From the NCBI RefSeq assembly GCF_004027225.2, contig NC_044289.2, forward strand, positions 3,585,761 to 3,649,760: a DNA stretch of 64,000 nucleotides, read 5' to 3'. Of this stretch, positions 1 through 13,090 are shown one piece after another. The position numbers and the translations under genes were made by a program. Numbering within the stretch: the first letter of the stretch is position 1; every line of letters begins with the position of its first letter. A model generated the notes under the pieces. The model saw only the letters and a list, made by a program, of their open reading frames with translations, did not search any database and had not been told where the DNA came from. The DNA is from Strigops habroptila. Its lineage: Eukaryota; Chordata; Aves; Psittaciformes; Psittacidae.

Positions 1-1086
1 AGAGCCCAGAGATCATTAATAACTCCATCTTGTCTGTTCACTGCTTAAAAACAAGCACCTGATCAACACCTAAACCGGTGAACAGTTGAACACTGAACTC
101 ATCGCTGAGATCTTGTGGCAAAAGTCAGCCCCTGGGGAGTTGTCCAGGGGAAGATGTGCTTCCCATCAGCCGCCCTGCTTGGACACCTCTTCCCACATCC
201 CATAGCAGCCCCAGGGCACCGTTCAGGGCAGGACAGAGCTCTGCAAGCAAAGCACAGGACCGATGGTGCCATTTTCATGCTACCAGAAGCTACTTCACAT
301 CAGAAACTAGAACTGCACATCAAATCCCAACCCGTTTTGCTGGGCTGCAACAGGCTTTGCTCCACTCCTCTCTCTGCCATCCATCCCCTCTCCCACTCCA
401 AGAGAAGAGCCATCCTCTGCCTCCAAAACACTCATCCTGAGCCTCTCCACATTTCCACATAGCTGTATTTTGACTGTGCTCAAACCACTGATTAACTGTA
501 ATTAAGCTTGAACTGATGATGAAGGATCTTGTCATCATTATGCTGTTGGGATTTGGTGAGAATGTGCCTGGAATTGATGCAAGAAAACAGCAATCAGCTC
601 AGCAAAGCAGATGGGAAGTTTTTATATTTATCATTTATCGTGTTGGGAACCTCTGCTGCCATCCCCAAACCTTTGAAGTGCCACCCAGTGATTCACTCGC
701 CATCATTCACAGACTGCCACACACCGCAGCTCTGAGCCTAAAGAGAGGGAAGCAAAGTTCACACAAGTCCCTTCTTCCACAGAACCAGAGGCCAGAGGTC
801 ACTTCCACTGAGAGTTTTTAACAGCACTCCCAACTCTTCCACTTGTGGCACAAGGGTCTGGGCAGCCTGCACGCAACTCCTGCCACCACCCTCTGACCAC
901 TCACATGCAAAGGAGGATTTGCCAGACCTTATATTCCCAAATTTACCTAACAAACACGTGAGGACAGAAAGACACATGAGGTCCCTGTAACACTCCCCTG
1001 GGCAGGTTTCACAGTCCTCTGCAAACACGACATGCAACCTATACAGCACTGCAACATTCAGTCCAAAGCCATTTGTAATGACGTTG
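1..1086. other. NECAB3 intron 3, no gene seen
   Basis: The sequence is of intermediate GC with no recognisable coding exon or repeat. Short open frames show no family resemblance. Confidence 0.6.
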
Positions 1087-1614
1087 TGAGACCCCCCCCT
1101 GCAATCCTGTGTTCAGCTCTGGGCCACCAGCACTGGAGGGACGTGGAGCTGTTAGAGCAAGACCAGAGGAGGCCACGGAGCTGCTGCGAGGGCTGGAGCA
1201 GCTCTGCTCTGGAGCCAGGCTGAGAGAGCTGGGCTGGGGCAGCCTGGAGAAGAGAAGGCTCCTGAAGGGGAGACCTTAGAGCAGCTCCAGTGCCTAAAGG
1301 GGCTCCAGGAAACCTGGAGAGGGGCTTTGGACGAGGACCTGTAGGGACAGGACAAGGGGAATGGCTTGAACCTGCCAGAGGGGAGATTGAGATGAGCTCT
1401 GAGGCAGAAGCTCTTCCCTGTGAGGGTGCTGAGGCGCTGGCACAGACTTTTCCCAGAGAAGCTGTGGCTGCCCCATCCCTGGCAGTGTTCAAGGCCAGGT
1501 TGGACACAGGGGCTTGGAGCAACCTGCTCTAGTGGAAGGTGTCCCTGCCTGTGGCAGGGGGTTGGAAGCTTTAAGGTCCCTTCAACCCAAACTACTCAGT
1601 TATTCTATGACTCT
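1087..1614 (+). mobile_element. CR1 LINE 3' piece (5'-truncated)
   Basis: About 530 bp of CR1 3' end, in the order: GACCCCCCCTGCAATCCTG block, GAGCCAGGCTGAGAGAGCTG block, CCTGCCAGAGGGGAGATTGA block, GTGTTCAAGGCCAGGTTGG block, then TTCAACCCAAACTACTCAG and the terminal TATTCTATGACT motif (CR1 ends in an ATTCTATG-type octamer instead of poly-A). Carries the CAGACTTTTCCCAGAG variant. No reverse-transcriptase region is present. Confidence 0.93.
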
Positions 1615-4600
1615 CTGCAAAGTGGTTCCATGAGACCTTGGGCTCTGCTGCCACCCATCCAGCCAGGCTGCAGACAGACACAGACACTCAGGGAGCAAGC
1701 TGTGCTTTGCATCTCCCAGGATGCATCTACAACAACGGGGCTTCTTCATCCCTTCAAAAACATTTGTGTCTTCTCACCCAGACATTTCAGTGGTTGAAAA
1801 TGCACTTTTCCAGGCAGATGAATCTGCCTGCAACAGTGTGGAGCTCTCTGCCAAGCTAAACTACACAGTGGACCTAGCTGTGGTACCAAATTGCAATGAA
1901 GTGTTGAATTCGTAAACATCAGAGAATTAGATCACAGAGACAATTTGAAGCCAAAAAGACGATTTTTCAGAAATGCAGAACAAAAAAGCCTGGTGGGGAA
2001 ACATAAAACCTGAACCCGACCCCACGAGGTGCCTGATGCACAGGCCACAGCATCCCACCCCAGCACTGGGTGGCTTGGAGGAGGAGCGAAAGACCAGGTG
2101 GGAAGGGCAGCGAGAGGAGGAGAGCACAGTGCCATGGGCTGCTGCAGGTCTGCAGTGATGGGCGAGGATCAGGACGTGTCTGGGCAGTGCTCTGTTACCC
2201 ACACACGGAGAGTGCCTGGGTATGAAGGTCTCTGTTACTGTCTCTGCTTGGATCAGGTTGGCACTGACAAAGAAACACAAGTTTCAGCTTAGACCTGATG
2301 AACGCAGCACCCCTCTGCCAAATCCACCCACTGGATTAAGGGTGAAACTTTCCCATCATCAGAAAAGCTATGGGACACGAAAGGAGCACACCAGATCTGC
2401 TTGTAAAGCTTGTAGTTGCTTTCCAGCTTTGCAAGACTGGAGCATTACCTCAGGTAGTAACTCCTGAACCTGGCAGCAAACTTCAGCCAGCTCTGCAAGC
2501 GCCAGGCAAGCAGGCAGCCCGGAGCAAGGGGCTGAACACCCCCTGCCAAGGGGACAACGGGACACCAGCACAGCCCTTATAAGACACCAGAGGTTGTAAA
2601 GGAGCAAGTCCCCCTGCACAACCCCAAAATAAATGCCAGAAACTCCAGCTCTGCACACAGAGCCAGAGACCCCTACGAGGCCCAGTGTGCTGAACACTGC
2701 TTGATTTCCTTTACCTGCTGCTGTGCACTCCCTGCGCAGCCCGTGGGGACAGATGGGTCATGGCTCCCTGGGGACTGTCTCTCCAAGTCCCTTGTCCCAT
2801 CAGGCAGGAGGCTGAGCCAGCATCAGAGCGCTCTGGCAGACACAGTGCTGCCCCACATTGTTTGCAGGGGGTAGGATGCCTCTTAGCAGACAAGAACCTG
2901 AGTGCCAGGCTCCCTCCCTGGGAGGTCCCACCTCCTCCTCCTCCTCCATGAGCTGGGGATGAAGCTGAAGAAATCACATACAGTTCCCTGCTGCCACCTC
3001 CCAGTCCCCATCCCGCTCCCGCCTGCTCCCACTGAGGCTGTCCCATGCACCAGCCCTGTGCTCATGCACATGGACCATGTCCCAGCCAAGGACAGAAACA
3101 GGAACTGCACCTGCAGTGGCCTCAGGGCTGGACCTTCCCTCCTGCTCTTGTGGAAATGAGGGCACCCTCACAGGGCTGGAGAGATGGCATCTTCTACATT
3201 TACTTCAAGTCACTGAACGCAGGGATTTGGAAACCAGCTCTGTCTGCAGGGTCCCTTCTGCTCTTCACGGCAGAAAGCGATCAAAGACCCAATGGTCATG
3301 CCTTGCTAATGGATGTCACCAGCAAAACACTGCAACTGCCACATTGCCACAGCTCCCACACCATCACTACAGTAATGAGTTATAGGGAGCACCAGTGCAG
3401 CCAGGGCTGTGCACGGCTCTGGGATCAGCCCGCTCACACAGGGCCCTTTGGTCAGCCTTGTTCATCTGCTCTGGACAGACAGAAGCAGCCCGACCTGACA
3501 GCAGTGGTAAAGCAGATCTTCACTGGTCAGTTAACAGCACAGTTAAAACTTTGCTGCAATCTGTGTTTTCCAGCAGTATTGTATGGGGGGGTGACTCCAA
3601 GGTCACCCCAAGATGAAGTGAGAGGAAAGGAGCCTTTGCAGAGGAAGGAGAATGGCTCGTTGCTGTCTCCCTGGGATCACAGCCCAAAGAGACAAAGGGA
3701 TTTTCAGGAGACACCTCCTGCTGCCCACATCCAACATGCACAACTGCCAGGACAGGCAGCAACAGGCAGCCAGGCTCAAAGGCAAGTGCTAACAGCAGCC
3801 CACTTCTCTGCCCCATCACTGCAGTGGGAGCATCAGCTCAACCCAACACTCAACACCCAGCAGGAGTCAACCATCCCCACTCCTCCAGCCCTGGGTGGAT
3901 GATGCGGGGACTTGCAGCCAGGGACCGCTGGGTATCTGCTGTCAGTGGCTCAGTGACTTTTGGTGGCTGCTGGCATCTCGGCATGGCACAGGTGCTCTGC
4001 AAAGCCCTGGGACCAGTGTGTGCAGCTATGGCTGTTCCAAGTCACCTCTCCCTGGTGGGGACCTGCTCAGACACTGCCCTGGACAAGAGCATCAGAGAGG
4101 GGCAGGAGATGCTTCCTGAGGTGCCAGGGAAGTGGTAGGAGTCAGAGCTGAGCCTGCACCCGAGACCAGGAGGAAGCTGCAGCCACCTTCTCCCTGCACA
4201 GCACCCTTCCATTTGAACAGACAGGCAATTCAGCAACAGCCAGTTTCTCCCAGTGCCAAAACCCACTGGGTCACAGCCCCAGCAGGGCACAGGGACCCCA
4301 GCAAGGCCAGTATGCGAATAACTGGGATGAGAAACCCAGCCAAGCCCAATAGACTCCTCTAGATAGCACCAGTCAAGAGGAAACCAGGGCTCAGTGCAAC
4401 CACTTCTCCTGTCGTTGGGGGTTTCTTTTTTTAAAAGAAGCTGGCCTAAATTCTCAGTTACACTCACAGAGCCACTCCTGGTGCAAAGCAGCTCTTACGT
4501 AAGTGCAAAGCAGTTCCCTGTGTTAGCAGTGGCAAAGCCTGTGACTTTGCACAGTCTGTGCATCGTCCTCACACCATCACACGCTCCTCCTGCAGATACA

Positions 4601-4903
4601 ACCTGCTCTAGAGAGCTGTGCTTTTCTGGAATACATTTTCCAAACTAATGTAATCTTAAATGGATGCTTGTATTTACAGAGCTACAGTGAATCTGAGAAC
4701 GACTGTTCTCAAAATGTCTGGTTTCTCTCCTCACCAATGCTCGTAGCTGGTGTTCAATGGGTTTTAACATCTGCGTGTTACAAGAGGGACTCAGGGTGAG
4801 ATAAACCTATTTATCACACCCGCCTCCAAAAGTCCTCCATATACAGGCAAGCAGTTTTATATCCCCCTTCATCTCCCCTCCTCTGTGCCACCACGGTACT
4901 TAC
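1615..4903. other. NECAB3 intron 3, no exon or repeat recognised
   Basis: No NECAB3 exon 4-like coding segment was found on the minus strand. The longest open frame (plus strand, 3045-3902, 285 codons) is antisense to NECAB3, matches no family I recognise and has the serine/proline/glutamine-rich composition of a chance frame. Confidence 0.5.
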
Positions 4904-7900
4904 TCTGAGTGACGCCTGTCAATGCCACTGAATAACTCCCACAGCTCCTCCGAGCTCAGGATCCCATCAGCGAAATAGTTCTTGAACTCCTCAAATGACA
5001 GCTTCCCATCATCTGCAGGGAAATAAAAGGGAAGAATAATTATATATCTGCAGAAAGCAGCATCCAGGCCCCAGTGATCCTCCCAGCAGCCTCTCCACCC
5101 GCAGTGTGGGCCGCTTGGGCATGTTGTGCATAGTAATTAGAGCAGAGCTCTCATTGAAAGCATGTCCCACCAGTCCCCATCAAAACCCCAGCAGTGCTGG
5201 CAAGCAGGGCCACTGCTGCTGGTATTCCAGGTGGGAATTTCAGCCCTTTCCAAGAGACCTCACTGCAACGTTTAGAGAAACAGATGCAGGCACTCAGTAC
5301 TTCGATGGCTGTCCAAGAAGAGACCATTACAAAGGGCACAGTGAGGACAGCATCAGGCTTTTATGGAAAGAAAAGCTCTCCATTGACTCATGAGCTTTTT
5401 CCTTCCCCTCTGAGGAGGGCTTCAGCTCCTGGGCTGTGTTTTGATCTGCAACAAAAGCAGCTCCTGGAGCCTGCAAGCTACTATGAAGAAGCAGAGCCCA
5501 GGAGGGGGTGGGAAGACTCAGGGAAGTGACTTGTGATTTTGGACTTGTCAGTGTCTGTGTGCCAGATTAGAAACCAGGCAGAAAAGCCTCTCAAATGCCA
5601 GGGGCTCCATGGGCAGCCAGAAGAAAGAGGGCCACCAGGAAAACCCTGGACTGAGTGCAGAGGCTGAATGAACCCTACAAGGGCTGGAGCAGAAGCCTGA
5701 TGGCCCCTGGGCTAGCAGTGCAGATGAGAGATCACGTGCGCGCAGGCAGGAGAAGGGCTTGGGAAGGGCTCTGTCCTACATGGACAGTGAATTGGGAGCC
5801 CACTTTCCCAATCCTCTGCTCCAGGCAAAGCAGTAAGGCATTTTTCTTGCAGCCAGAGAGCTGCTTGCCCTTATCCTGCTTCGCTCTTGCAGCCAAACCT
5901 CCCAGCAGGGCTGGGCTGTGCTGCTTCACCCAGACCCAGCAGTGGCACAACAAAGCACTCACCATTCTTGTCAGCTCGCCGGAAGATCTGCAAGAGAAAA
6001 CAGGAGAGGGTTTAGTGAGGCAGCACCGGCTCCTCACTGCTGAGCAGAGAGCCAGGGGCACCCAGCACTGCCAGCATGGGAAACCCACCTCCCGGGGAGC
6101 CACCAGGAACCCCCAGTGCCAGGGCTGCACCGGGACATCCCCCTTCGGGAACAACCAAACCCATTTCTCGCCTTCAGTGCGCAAAGCTCTCGGCACAGCT
6201 GCCCAGCACTCACACTGAGCAGCTTTTAGAGCAAAGAGAGGGCTTTGCTACACCCTCCTCATGGAGAGTGTTTAATTTTTCAGACCCTTTAAACGAAAGA
6301 ACATCAAGCATCAAACCACTCCGTAACGGAAGCGCTTTGTGCATCGCCGCTGACACTCCAACTGTCTGCACCGAGGAGCAGCTCTTGTCCTGCACTTTGT
6401 AATCACAACAACCCTTCCTCCAACACCTCAACACACACACTGTAATTAATAATTAAGGAATTCATTAATCTGTAACCAATTCTGCCCCAGAGCACAGTTG
6501 CTCCAGCTCAGCATCTAAACCCAGCTTCCCAACCAGTTCCCAAGCCAGGAGAAAGCTGAGGCTTCTTATCCCTGCCTGGCTCCCCTTTCGTCAGGAATTA
6601 GCGGAAGGTCTGGGGCTGGCTCCAGTGAGGAACAGCATCATCTCCAAAGCCTGGGAGCACCTTGCCAGACCAAACAGTACAAGCTTTTGACCAGCACATC
6701 CTAACGAAGCCAACGACAGAGTTGTGTGCGTGGCAACTTTCTTCTTTTTAATCACCCCATTTAATCATCCTGGCTGAGAAAGAAATCCGAAGGTCTGAAG
6801 AAAGATGAGGAAGGAAAAAGGGCAGGGAAAGGGGAAAGTGGGCTTTGTTGTATTCCTTTCCATGCACCTGCAAAGCAGAGGCCGCTGCTCAAACCACCCC
6901 CAGAGCAGCTCTTCTCCCTGCTGCAGGAAGACGTGTCACTGCCGGCTCCCCCTCCACCCCCAGCTCCCTTCTGCACCGCTCGCCGCCAGCTCCGCAGCGT
7001 GTTTTGAGGCCACAAGCCCATATTTAGCCACTGAAATGGCCCTGAAAAATCGCTTTGAGGTAAAGAAACAGCTGCCCAGAGAAACCTCCGCTGCTCACGC
7101 CTGAGGAAGCCACTGACTTGCAACTGGTAGAGGCTTTTCTGGTGCTGATCCCAGCACGGAGCTCCCTGCTCCTTCCCCATGGCCTAAACCACAGCCTCAA
7201 AGGATGCTCTGCTGAGCAAGGCAAGTTCCCACCAGGCCGAGCTGCTGCAGGGGATGGAGCACTGTCAGGTAACCATCCCTCCAGGATGCCAGCTTCCAGC
7301 AGCCAGGCTGCTGCCTGTGCAGGAAAGCAGGGCAGGGGCTCTCTGAATGCCCCACAGGACTCACTTTGGAGCTTTACCTCTAGCATCCGAGACAGGATCC
7401 TGCAGCTCCCACACGTGGGGCATTCTCTGGGGTTTAAAGCAACTTCCTCCAGGCTAAAGGGCTCTCTTGTGCATCAGGGGTCTCACAGCTGTAGGGTTAC
7501 ACATGCCAGGGCTCCCCGGCAGCACCACTGGGTCCCATGTGCCTGTGTCGCCCTGCCGCCTCCCTGCCTCGGGCATGCCACCTTCTGCCAAGGCAAAAGC
7601 CTCATCCTGCAGAGCTCTCTGTCACTGGAGGGACACCTGGCTCATGCAGTGACATCTCTAGGACTCCAAGTGTCACTGAGCCAGCTAGCTCATCCCAAAG
7701 ACAGCAGAGTGTCACCCAAATGGAGATTCAAGTGAGGCCAAATATTTCCCACTTACGGGCTGGCCTTGCTCGGCAGGGTCTGTCTGCAGGCTAAGAGGGA
7801 GGACACAGTTTGGGGGGGGTCCCATGGGGAGACCCCTGAGAAGGTCTCAAGTCCCGGGTGAGCCCATCCTGGACTCAGCATGAACCTCAGCAAACAGAGC

Positions 7901-10674
7901 TGATGCTGCTCCCTCGTGCCCAGGAGCCTGTGCTCCAGTGGTGCGATGGAAAAGCACTGCCAGTGCACACACCAGGGCTGCCTGGAGCTCAAAATAAACA
8001 CACATGGCTGGAGCAGAGCCCTGCGAGGCAGGGCCACATCTGCTCCATGTTCCCCAGGGGCAGCAGGGCTCCTCACCGCCTCCAGCGAGCCCGTCCTCAG
8101 CCAACCCCGCTGCAGAGGGGTGTCTCAGAGAACCCCGACGGCTCCTGTGCAGGAGGCAGGATCCAACTCCAGCCAAGCAAAAATAGCCCAGAGCAGCTTC
8201 CACGCTCCACAGAGTGACCCTCTGTCCCCTTCCCCAGGGCAAAGGCACAGAGAATGAATCACAGGGTGGTTTGGGTTGAAAAGGACCTTAAAGCTCATCT
8301 GGTTCCAACCCCTGCCACGGGCAGGGACATGCATGGCAATGGCAGGTAAGTGCTGCTCCCAACGCAAGAGCCCGGTGCGGAGGGCAGCCCTGGGACTAAG
8401 CCAAGGAAAAGCGATGCAAAGCCAGGCTGGGAACGGGATCAGGTCTGCTGGAGAGGCCCTGCAGGCAGTCCTCACTGGCACTCAGGGGCTGGCAGCCTCA
8501 GAAACACAGGGACACTGCCCCAAACCTGAGACGTTCCCCTTAGCCCCCAGCCCTGGGTCCAAGCAGCCACAGCCCCGCTCAGTGCCTGCAGTGACAGACA
8601 CACTGGGACCGATGGGAGCAGCACTGAACCGGCAATTATTTGGGGGATGAAGCCCCCACCCCCCGGCAGGAGGGACATGACTGGGCTTATCCTGCCTGCA
8701 GGGCTGGAAGCAACCGCAGCTACCGGACACGCAGCCAGGGACATGCCAGCTGATGGACAGGGACGGCCACCCTGGGGACACGGGGCGGGCTGCAGCCGGG
8801 CTCCGGCGGTAACCGGTGGGTGTCCAAGAGGCTTTGCCGAAGCTCTCATGGACCAAGAGGGGGCTAAGCAAGCCCCGAGCACCGGCCTGGGGAACGAATC
8901 TCCCAGAGGCTTGAGATGTCTGCACAGAGAAACAACTGCGATGGCAGCACTGCAGTTCGTACCGCGCCTGCAGCAACGCATCTCTGGCAAAACCCTCCTC
9001 CTCACCTCTCCTGAAGGCAGGGAGACAATCCCAGGGGAAGCACGAGCTGCCACCCGGGATCTGTTATGGGCAGCTCTGCCTTCCCGCTGCCCTGACCAGC
9101 ATGGGGGGAAGCTGGAAACAGGTACTAAAGCAGAGACACTAAACTCCCCCTTGGCAAGCTCCGGAGCTGAGGCGGGAGCAAAGGGAGCCACAGGGAAGCG
9201 GAAGGGAAACCGCCAGAACCGCTACTGCTGTTAACACTTCCCATTTTAATTGCCTTAATGACGCCCTGAGGGATAGATGTGGGACTCAGCAGTGCCCTGA
9301 GGAGCTGAGCTGAAACACAGCTGTCACCACCAACCCCCCTCCAGCCCATCTCCCTTCAGCCAAGTAATTAGTGCAGTTAATGACGCTGGCTGGAGAGCCC
9401 TGCGGTCTGCAACCCCCGCCCCGGCAGGAGAGGGACCCTGACCCCCAGCTGGAAGCTGCCTGGCCGAGCGAGCCGTGCTTCCCAGCTGCTCCCTGGGGGT
9501 GCCAGGAGGTCTCCAGACACAGAACCGCTCCATTCACCTTCCCTAAGTCTGCCTGAGATTTCCTGCTCCTCTCCTCTGGGATGAACTGGGGCACAGAGGT
9601 GGCACCACATGGACCAGGACAGGATGGAGACAGCCAGCACCTGGGACCTCCAGGGCTGTCCGGGTGCTGGGGCACCACCACCAACCCTCACTTGCTCTCT
9701 CCTCCCTGGTCCCTGTGGCAGGGCAGGGGCAGCACCTCCACTCACATGTCCTCTTGGCTCCACGGGGTGACTCAGTCCCCGGGGTGCTGGACATAGGGTA
9801 ACACAGGGGGTGGTGGCCCACCAGGGAGGTTCAGGCATTGCCCACCCGACCCAGGCACCCTGCAGCTCACATAAGACAGCCAGGAGCAGGAGGATTGAGC
9901 AGCTCTGTGGGCTCCAACAGCAGAGGTGGGCTTTGACCCAGGCTGTGCCACTTGTCCTGGGAGGTAGTTAGGCATGCACACGGGCAGGCATGCCTGGTGC
10001 CACAGGGCAGAGGTGCTGCCTCCCCCGAGCCCCATCCCAGGGCACAGCTCCCTCTCGGCAGCAGCAGCACCCGGGCCACAGGGCTGGAGAGGTCGCGGTG
10101 TGATGGGAGGCACTGTGCCAGGACCCGTCTGGTGAGGAACACAACAGCCACTATCCGCATCTTCAACTCCCCCGAGCCACCCGCAGCCACCGAGATGCCC
10201 GGGCGACCTCCAGCCTGCACAAGGAGCATCTTCCACCACAACTCCCGGGACCTTCAGAGTGAGCAGGGACGGGAGCTGCAGCGGGTGACCGACACGCTCT
10301 GCCTGTGGGGTCTCACAGCTTTTACCATCTACACAGTCCCACCCACAGCTCCACCATAGCCGGCGCTGGGGAAGGAGCGGGCTGATTCCAGCCCCGCAGA
10401 CGCCCATCATTCAGCAGGAGGACACAACGCCGAGCGTTAACACACCACGACCCACACCTCGAGTCACGGCCGGGGCACCCCAACGCCCCCCGTGAAGGAG
10501 GCAGCACCGCGGCTGCCTGGTCCCCGCCACCCCCGGCGGTGTGCCCGGGTCTCGCAGCGGGCCCGCCCCGCCGGTACTCACGTCGTGGAAGATGGGGAGC
10601 GGTTGGCGGCGGGGCGCGGGGCCGCGGTTGGCAGAGAGCAGGCATACGGCCAGCAGCTCGGCGCACGCCATCAT
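4904..10674 (-). CDS. NECAB3: NECAB3, N-terminal EF-hand calcium-binding protein 3 (partial: coding exons 1-3)
   Basis: The product is a cytosolic/Golgi-associated EF-hand protein; in mammals NECAB3 binds the X11/Mint adaptors and affects APP processing. Three coding exons are visible: 10582-10674 (31 codons, ends phase 0), 5963-5987 (25 nt) and 4904-5012 (109 nt), each bounded by AG acceptors and GTGAGT, GTGAGT and GTAAGT donors. The joined product is 75 residues plus a split codon. It holds one canonical EF-hand loop (residues 37-48, [12 protein letters not shown]), followed by the family-typical [17 protein letters not shown] segment. The N-terminus [12 protein letters not shown] matches mammalian NECAB3 (MACAGLLTVCLL), which separates it from NECAB1/2. 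Two ATGs lie in tandem (10674 and 10671); the second corresponds to the mammalian start. Remaining exons (coiled coil and C-terminal ABM domain) were looked for in 1-4903 on the minus strand and not found, so they should lie left of the window. Synteny with E2F1 supports the call. Confidence 0.93.
5988..10581. other. NECAB3 intron 1, one CR1 fragment, otherwise nothing recognised
   Basis: 4.6-kb intron between the CpG-island exon and the EF-hand exons. It contains a CR1 remnant at 8247-8332 and a short AT-rich patch (6440-6480). Moderately long open frames on both strands (7118-7735, 8472-9191) overlap each other and have no family resemblance. Confidence 0.6.
8247..8332 (-). mobile_element. 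CR1 LINE, ~85-bp terminal fragment
   Basis: Reverse-strand CR1 3' end: GGTTTGGGTTGAAAAGGACC, then TTAAAGCTCATCTGGTTCCA and CCCTGCCACGGGCAGGGACA. Strongly 5'-truncated and lies in NECAB3 intron 1. Confidence 0.85.
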
Positions 10675-11060
10675 GGCCCCGCCGGGCGCGGGCGCTACGG
10701 CGCCCCGGGGTGCGGTGCCGTAAGGCGGAATACGCTGCCGTAGGGAGCGGTGCGGTGCCCCGCCGTACGCTACCGTAAGAAGCAGAGCGGGTGCGGTGCG
10801 GTGCGGTCCCCGCCGTACACTGCCGCAGCTGCCGGCAGACCCGCACTCACCGAGCGTCTCCGCAGCCGCCAGCACACTTTGCCTCCGCTGAGGGCCCGCC
10901 CCCGGGGCGATCCGATTGGCCGCAGCCAATGATTGGCACCTCTGGCCGTGCCTGTGGTTGGCGGAGGGGCGAGGGGCGGGGCGGCGCTGTGCGGGGAGCG
11001 GGCGGCGGTACCGGTGGCGCTGGGCGGGAGGTGGGCGCCGGTCGCCTCTAGGGGTCGGTC
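10675..11060 (-). promoter_or_regulatory. NECAB3 CpG-island promoter with three clustered CCAAT boxes
   Basis: CpG-dense sequence runs from inside exon 1 to about 11,060. Three CCAAT boxes lie within 22 bp: ATTGG at 10915-10919, CCAAT at 10926-10930 and ATTGG at 10932-10936, so both orientations are present. GC-box (Sp1-like GGGGCGGGG) sequence follows near 10,973-10,981. No TATA box is seen. The transcription start is inferred to lie between the CCAAT cluster and 10,675. Confidence 0.6.
10709..10833. repeat. Three imperfect ~40-bp tandem units in the NECAB3 5' flank/5' UTR
   Basis: Units start near 10709, 10749 and 10790. Each begins with GGTGCGGTGC and carries a CCGTA-rich core (TACGCTGCCGTA, TACGCTACCGTA, TACACTGCCGCA). 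Units differ by substitutions and small indels. They lie between the CCAAT cluster and the start codon, so they are probably in the 5' UTR or core promoter. Confidence 0.6.
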
Positions 11061-11593
11061 CGCCGAGGGGCTGCCCTGAGCTGGGTCTGGTTGGATCCAG
11101 TGCGCCCCACTGCGCTCCGATCGCTCCAGGACAGCCCTTGGCGGCCCCAGATCGCCCCGGTGCTGCCCTGGGTGGTCACACTGTAGTGTCACTGTCCCTG
11201 GCTGTCACAGTCCGTCCCCGTTTAGCCGTGGCTGGTCCGAGTGCGGTCACTGTTGGCCTTGGGGTAGCCCAGTTGGTCCCAGTGTGGCCATGGGTGGTCC
11301 TGCTGTGGTTGCGGCTGGCCCTGGGGTGGTCCCACCACCCAGAGTGGTTCCAGACGGCTTTACCTCACGGTGGGGCCAGCTCCTGTGTGGGGGTGGTACG
11401 ATGAGGGTCGGTACCGCGAGCAGATGTAAAACCCCCTCTGCACCCTGATCAGGGGCTGCAGGAGGGGCAGGGGAGGAGGAGGAGGCAGGAGCTGCCTCCA
11501 TCCCTGCCCAGCACAGGCGCCCGGCGGCCTGTGTGTGTGGAAAGGAATGGGGTAGACATCCATGTCCGTACCTCAGCCAGTCCTCTAAGCTCT

Positions 11594-11983
11594 TCATAGA
11601 ATCCCAGCTTGATTTGGGTTGAAGGGACGTTAAAGCTCATCCAGTTCCAACCTCCTGCCACGGACAGGGACTCCTTCCACTAGAGCAGGTTGCTCCAAGC
11701 CCCTGTGTCCAACCTGGCCTTGAACACTGCCAGGGATGGGGCAGCCACAGCTTCTCTGGGAAAAGTCTGTGCCAGCGCCTCAGCACCCTCACAGGGAAGA
11801 GCTTCTGCCTCAGAGCTCATCTCAATCTCCCCTCTGGCAGGTTAAAGCCATTCCCCCTGGCCTGTCCCTACAGGCCCTTGTCCAAAGCCCCTCTCCAGGT
11901 TTCCTGGAGCCCCTTTAGGCACTGGAGCTGCTCTAAGGTCTCCCCTTCAGGAGCCTTCTCTTCTCCAGGCTGAACCAGCCCAA
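11594..11983 (-). mobile_element. CR1 LINE 3' piece
   Basis: Minus-orientation copy starting at its 3' terminus (CATAGAATCCCAG) and running through GGTTGCTCCAAGCCCCTGTG, CTCTGGGAAAAGTCTGTGCC and CTCCCCTCTGGCAGGTTAAA to GCCTTCTCTTCTCCAGGCTG. 5'-truncated at about 390 bp. Confidence 0.93.
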
Positions 11984-13090
11984 CACAACTTGCATCCACA
12001 ACGAACAAACTCAACTTTGCTTTCACAAACCAGAAACAGATACTTGGAAAAATAAACTAGATAAAGCCGTGCCTGGGCAGAAGTTCCCACCACTCCCTGT
12101 GTACATGTTGTGCAGTGACTTCTTGTGGTGGTGGGCTTCTTCCCATCCCTCTCTGTGTATCCTGGGATTTTACTTACAGAAAGGAGCACGCACCAGTTTT
12201 GTTTGGATGCACAACCCCAGCCAGCCTTGCCTCCATCTGCACCACCCCTCCCTTCACACAGTGAGCTCAGCTTCACTGAACCCAGGTCTGAAGCCCAAGA
12301 TGTTTCCCCAGTCCAATGTGAGCGAGTCACGGCACGTGGAGCTCCCTCGGTCTCCTCCTCCCCCGGGGACAACCGGATGCAAGCTGAGCCCGGAGCAGTT
12401 GCAGTGATGCATCACAGTTATTTTTACCATCTCCCGGCTGCTCCGGGTGGGTGCAAGGGAAAAGAGGCGGAAAAAGTGCACCTGGGACGTGGCGGGGGTA
12501 TCCGAGGACTCCGGGGAGCACGTGCATGCACAAGGCTCAGTGCTGTCCCCTGCCCTTGGGGAGGCAGAGAGAGGCGCAAGGGCTGGAGCTGTTGAGCATG
12601 GCCATCATCACATCCCATCAAACCGAACTAAAATGGGGGCAGGTGCTAGAGAAACGGGCAGGGGATAAATGCCCTGGTGGCAGTGGGGACAGAGGATCAC
12701 CTTGCCAGGGAGCATGGGAAGGGGTTGGGGTGGTGGGGGGGCTCTGCCATGGGTCAAAGCAAAGCCCTTTCTGGGCCTTTTCACACCACTTGCTAAAATC
12801 CGTGCTCAGTCCGAGTTGGGACGCCGCAGGGTCAACGTGACTTTCAGGCGTGGGGAAGGAGCAGCTGGAAACGAAGGTGAAGTCCAGGGTAAAACTGCTG
12901 CTGGTGGCAGGAGGCAGTGGGGGCCCCCAGCTCCTGCCATGGGTGCTCCCAAAGTGTGCCCCAAAGCCACCGGCAGCAAAGGGGGACTTGGCCTTGGCTG
13001 TGGGGAGGACGCCAGGGCTAGGCTCTGCTTCCCAGGTAGGGGATAGGGCAGGAGTTAAATGAAGCAGCCACTTACCAGCACCTTATCAAT

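Noticed and set aside
11736-11918. Recurrent small proteins starting [12 protein letters not shown] or [12 protein letters not shown], found at many places in the window
   Set aside because: They are chance frames in the CR1 3' region, repeated wherever a CR1 copy lies. No CR1 reverse-transcriptase or ORF1 domain is present.
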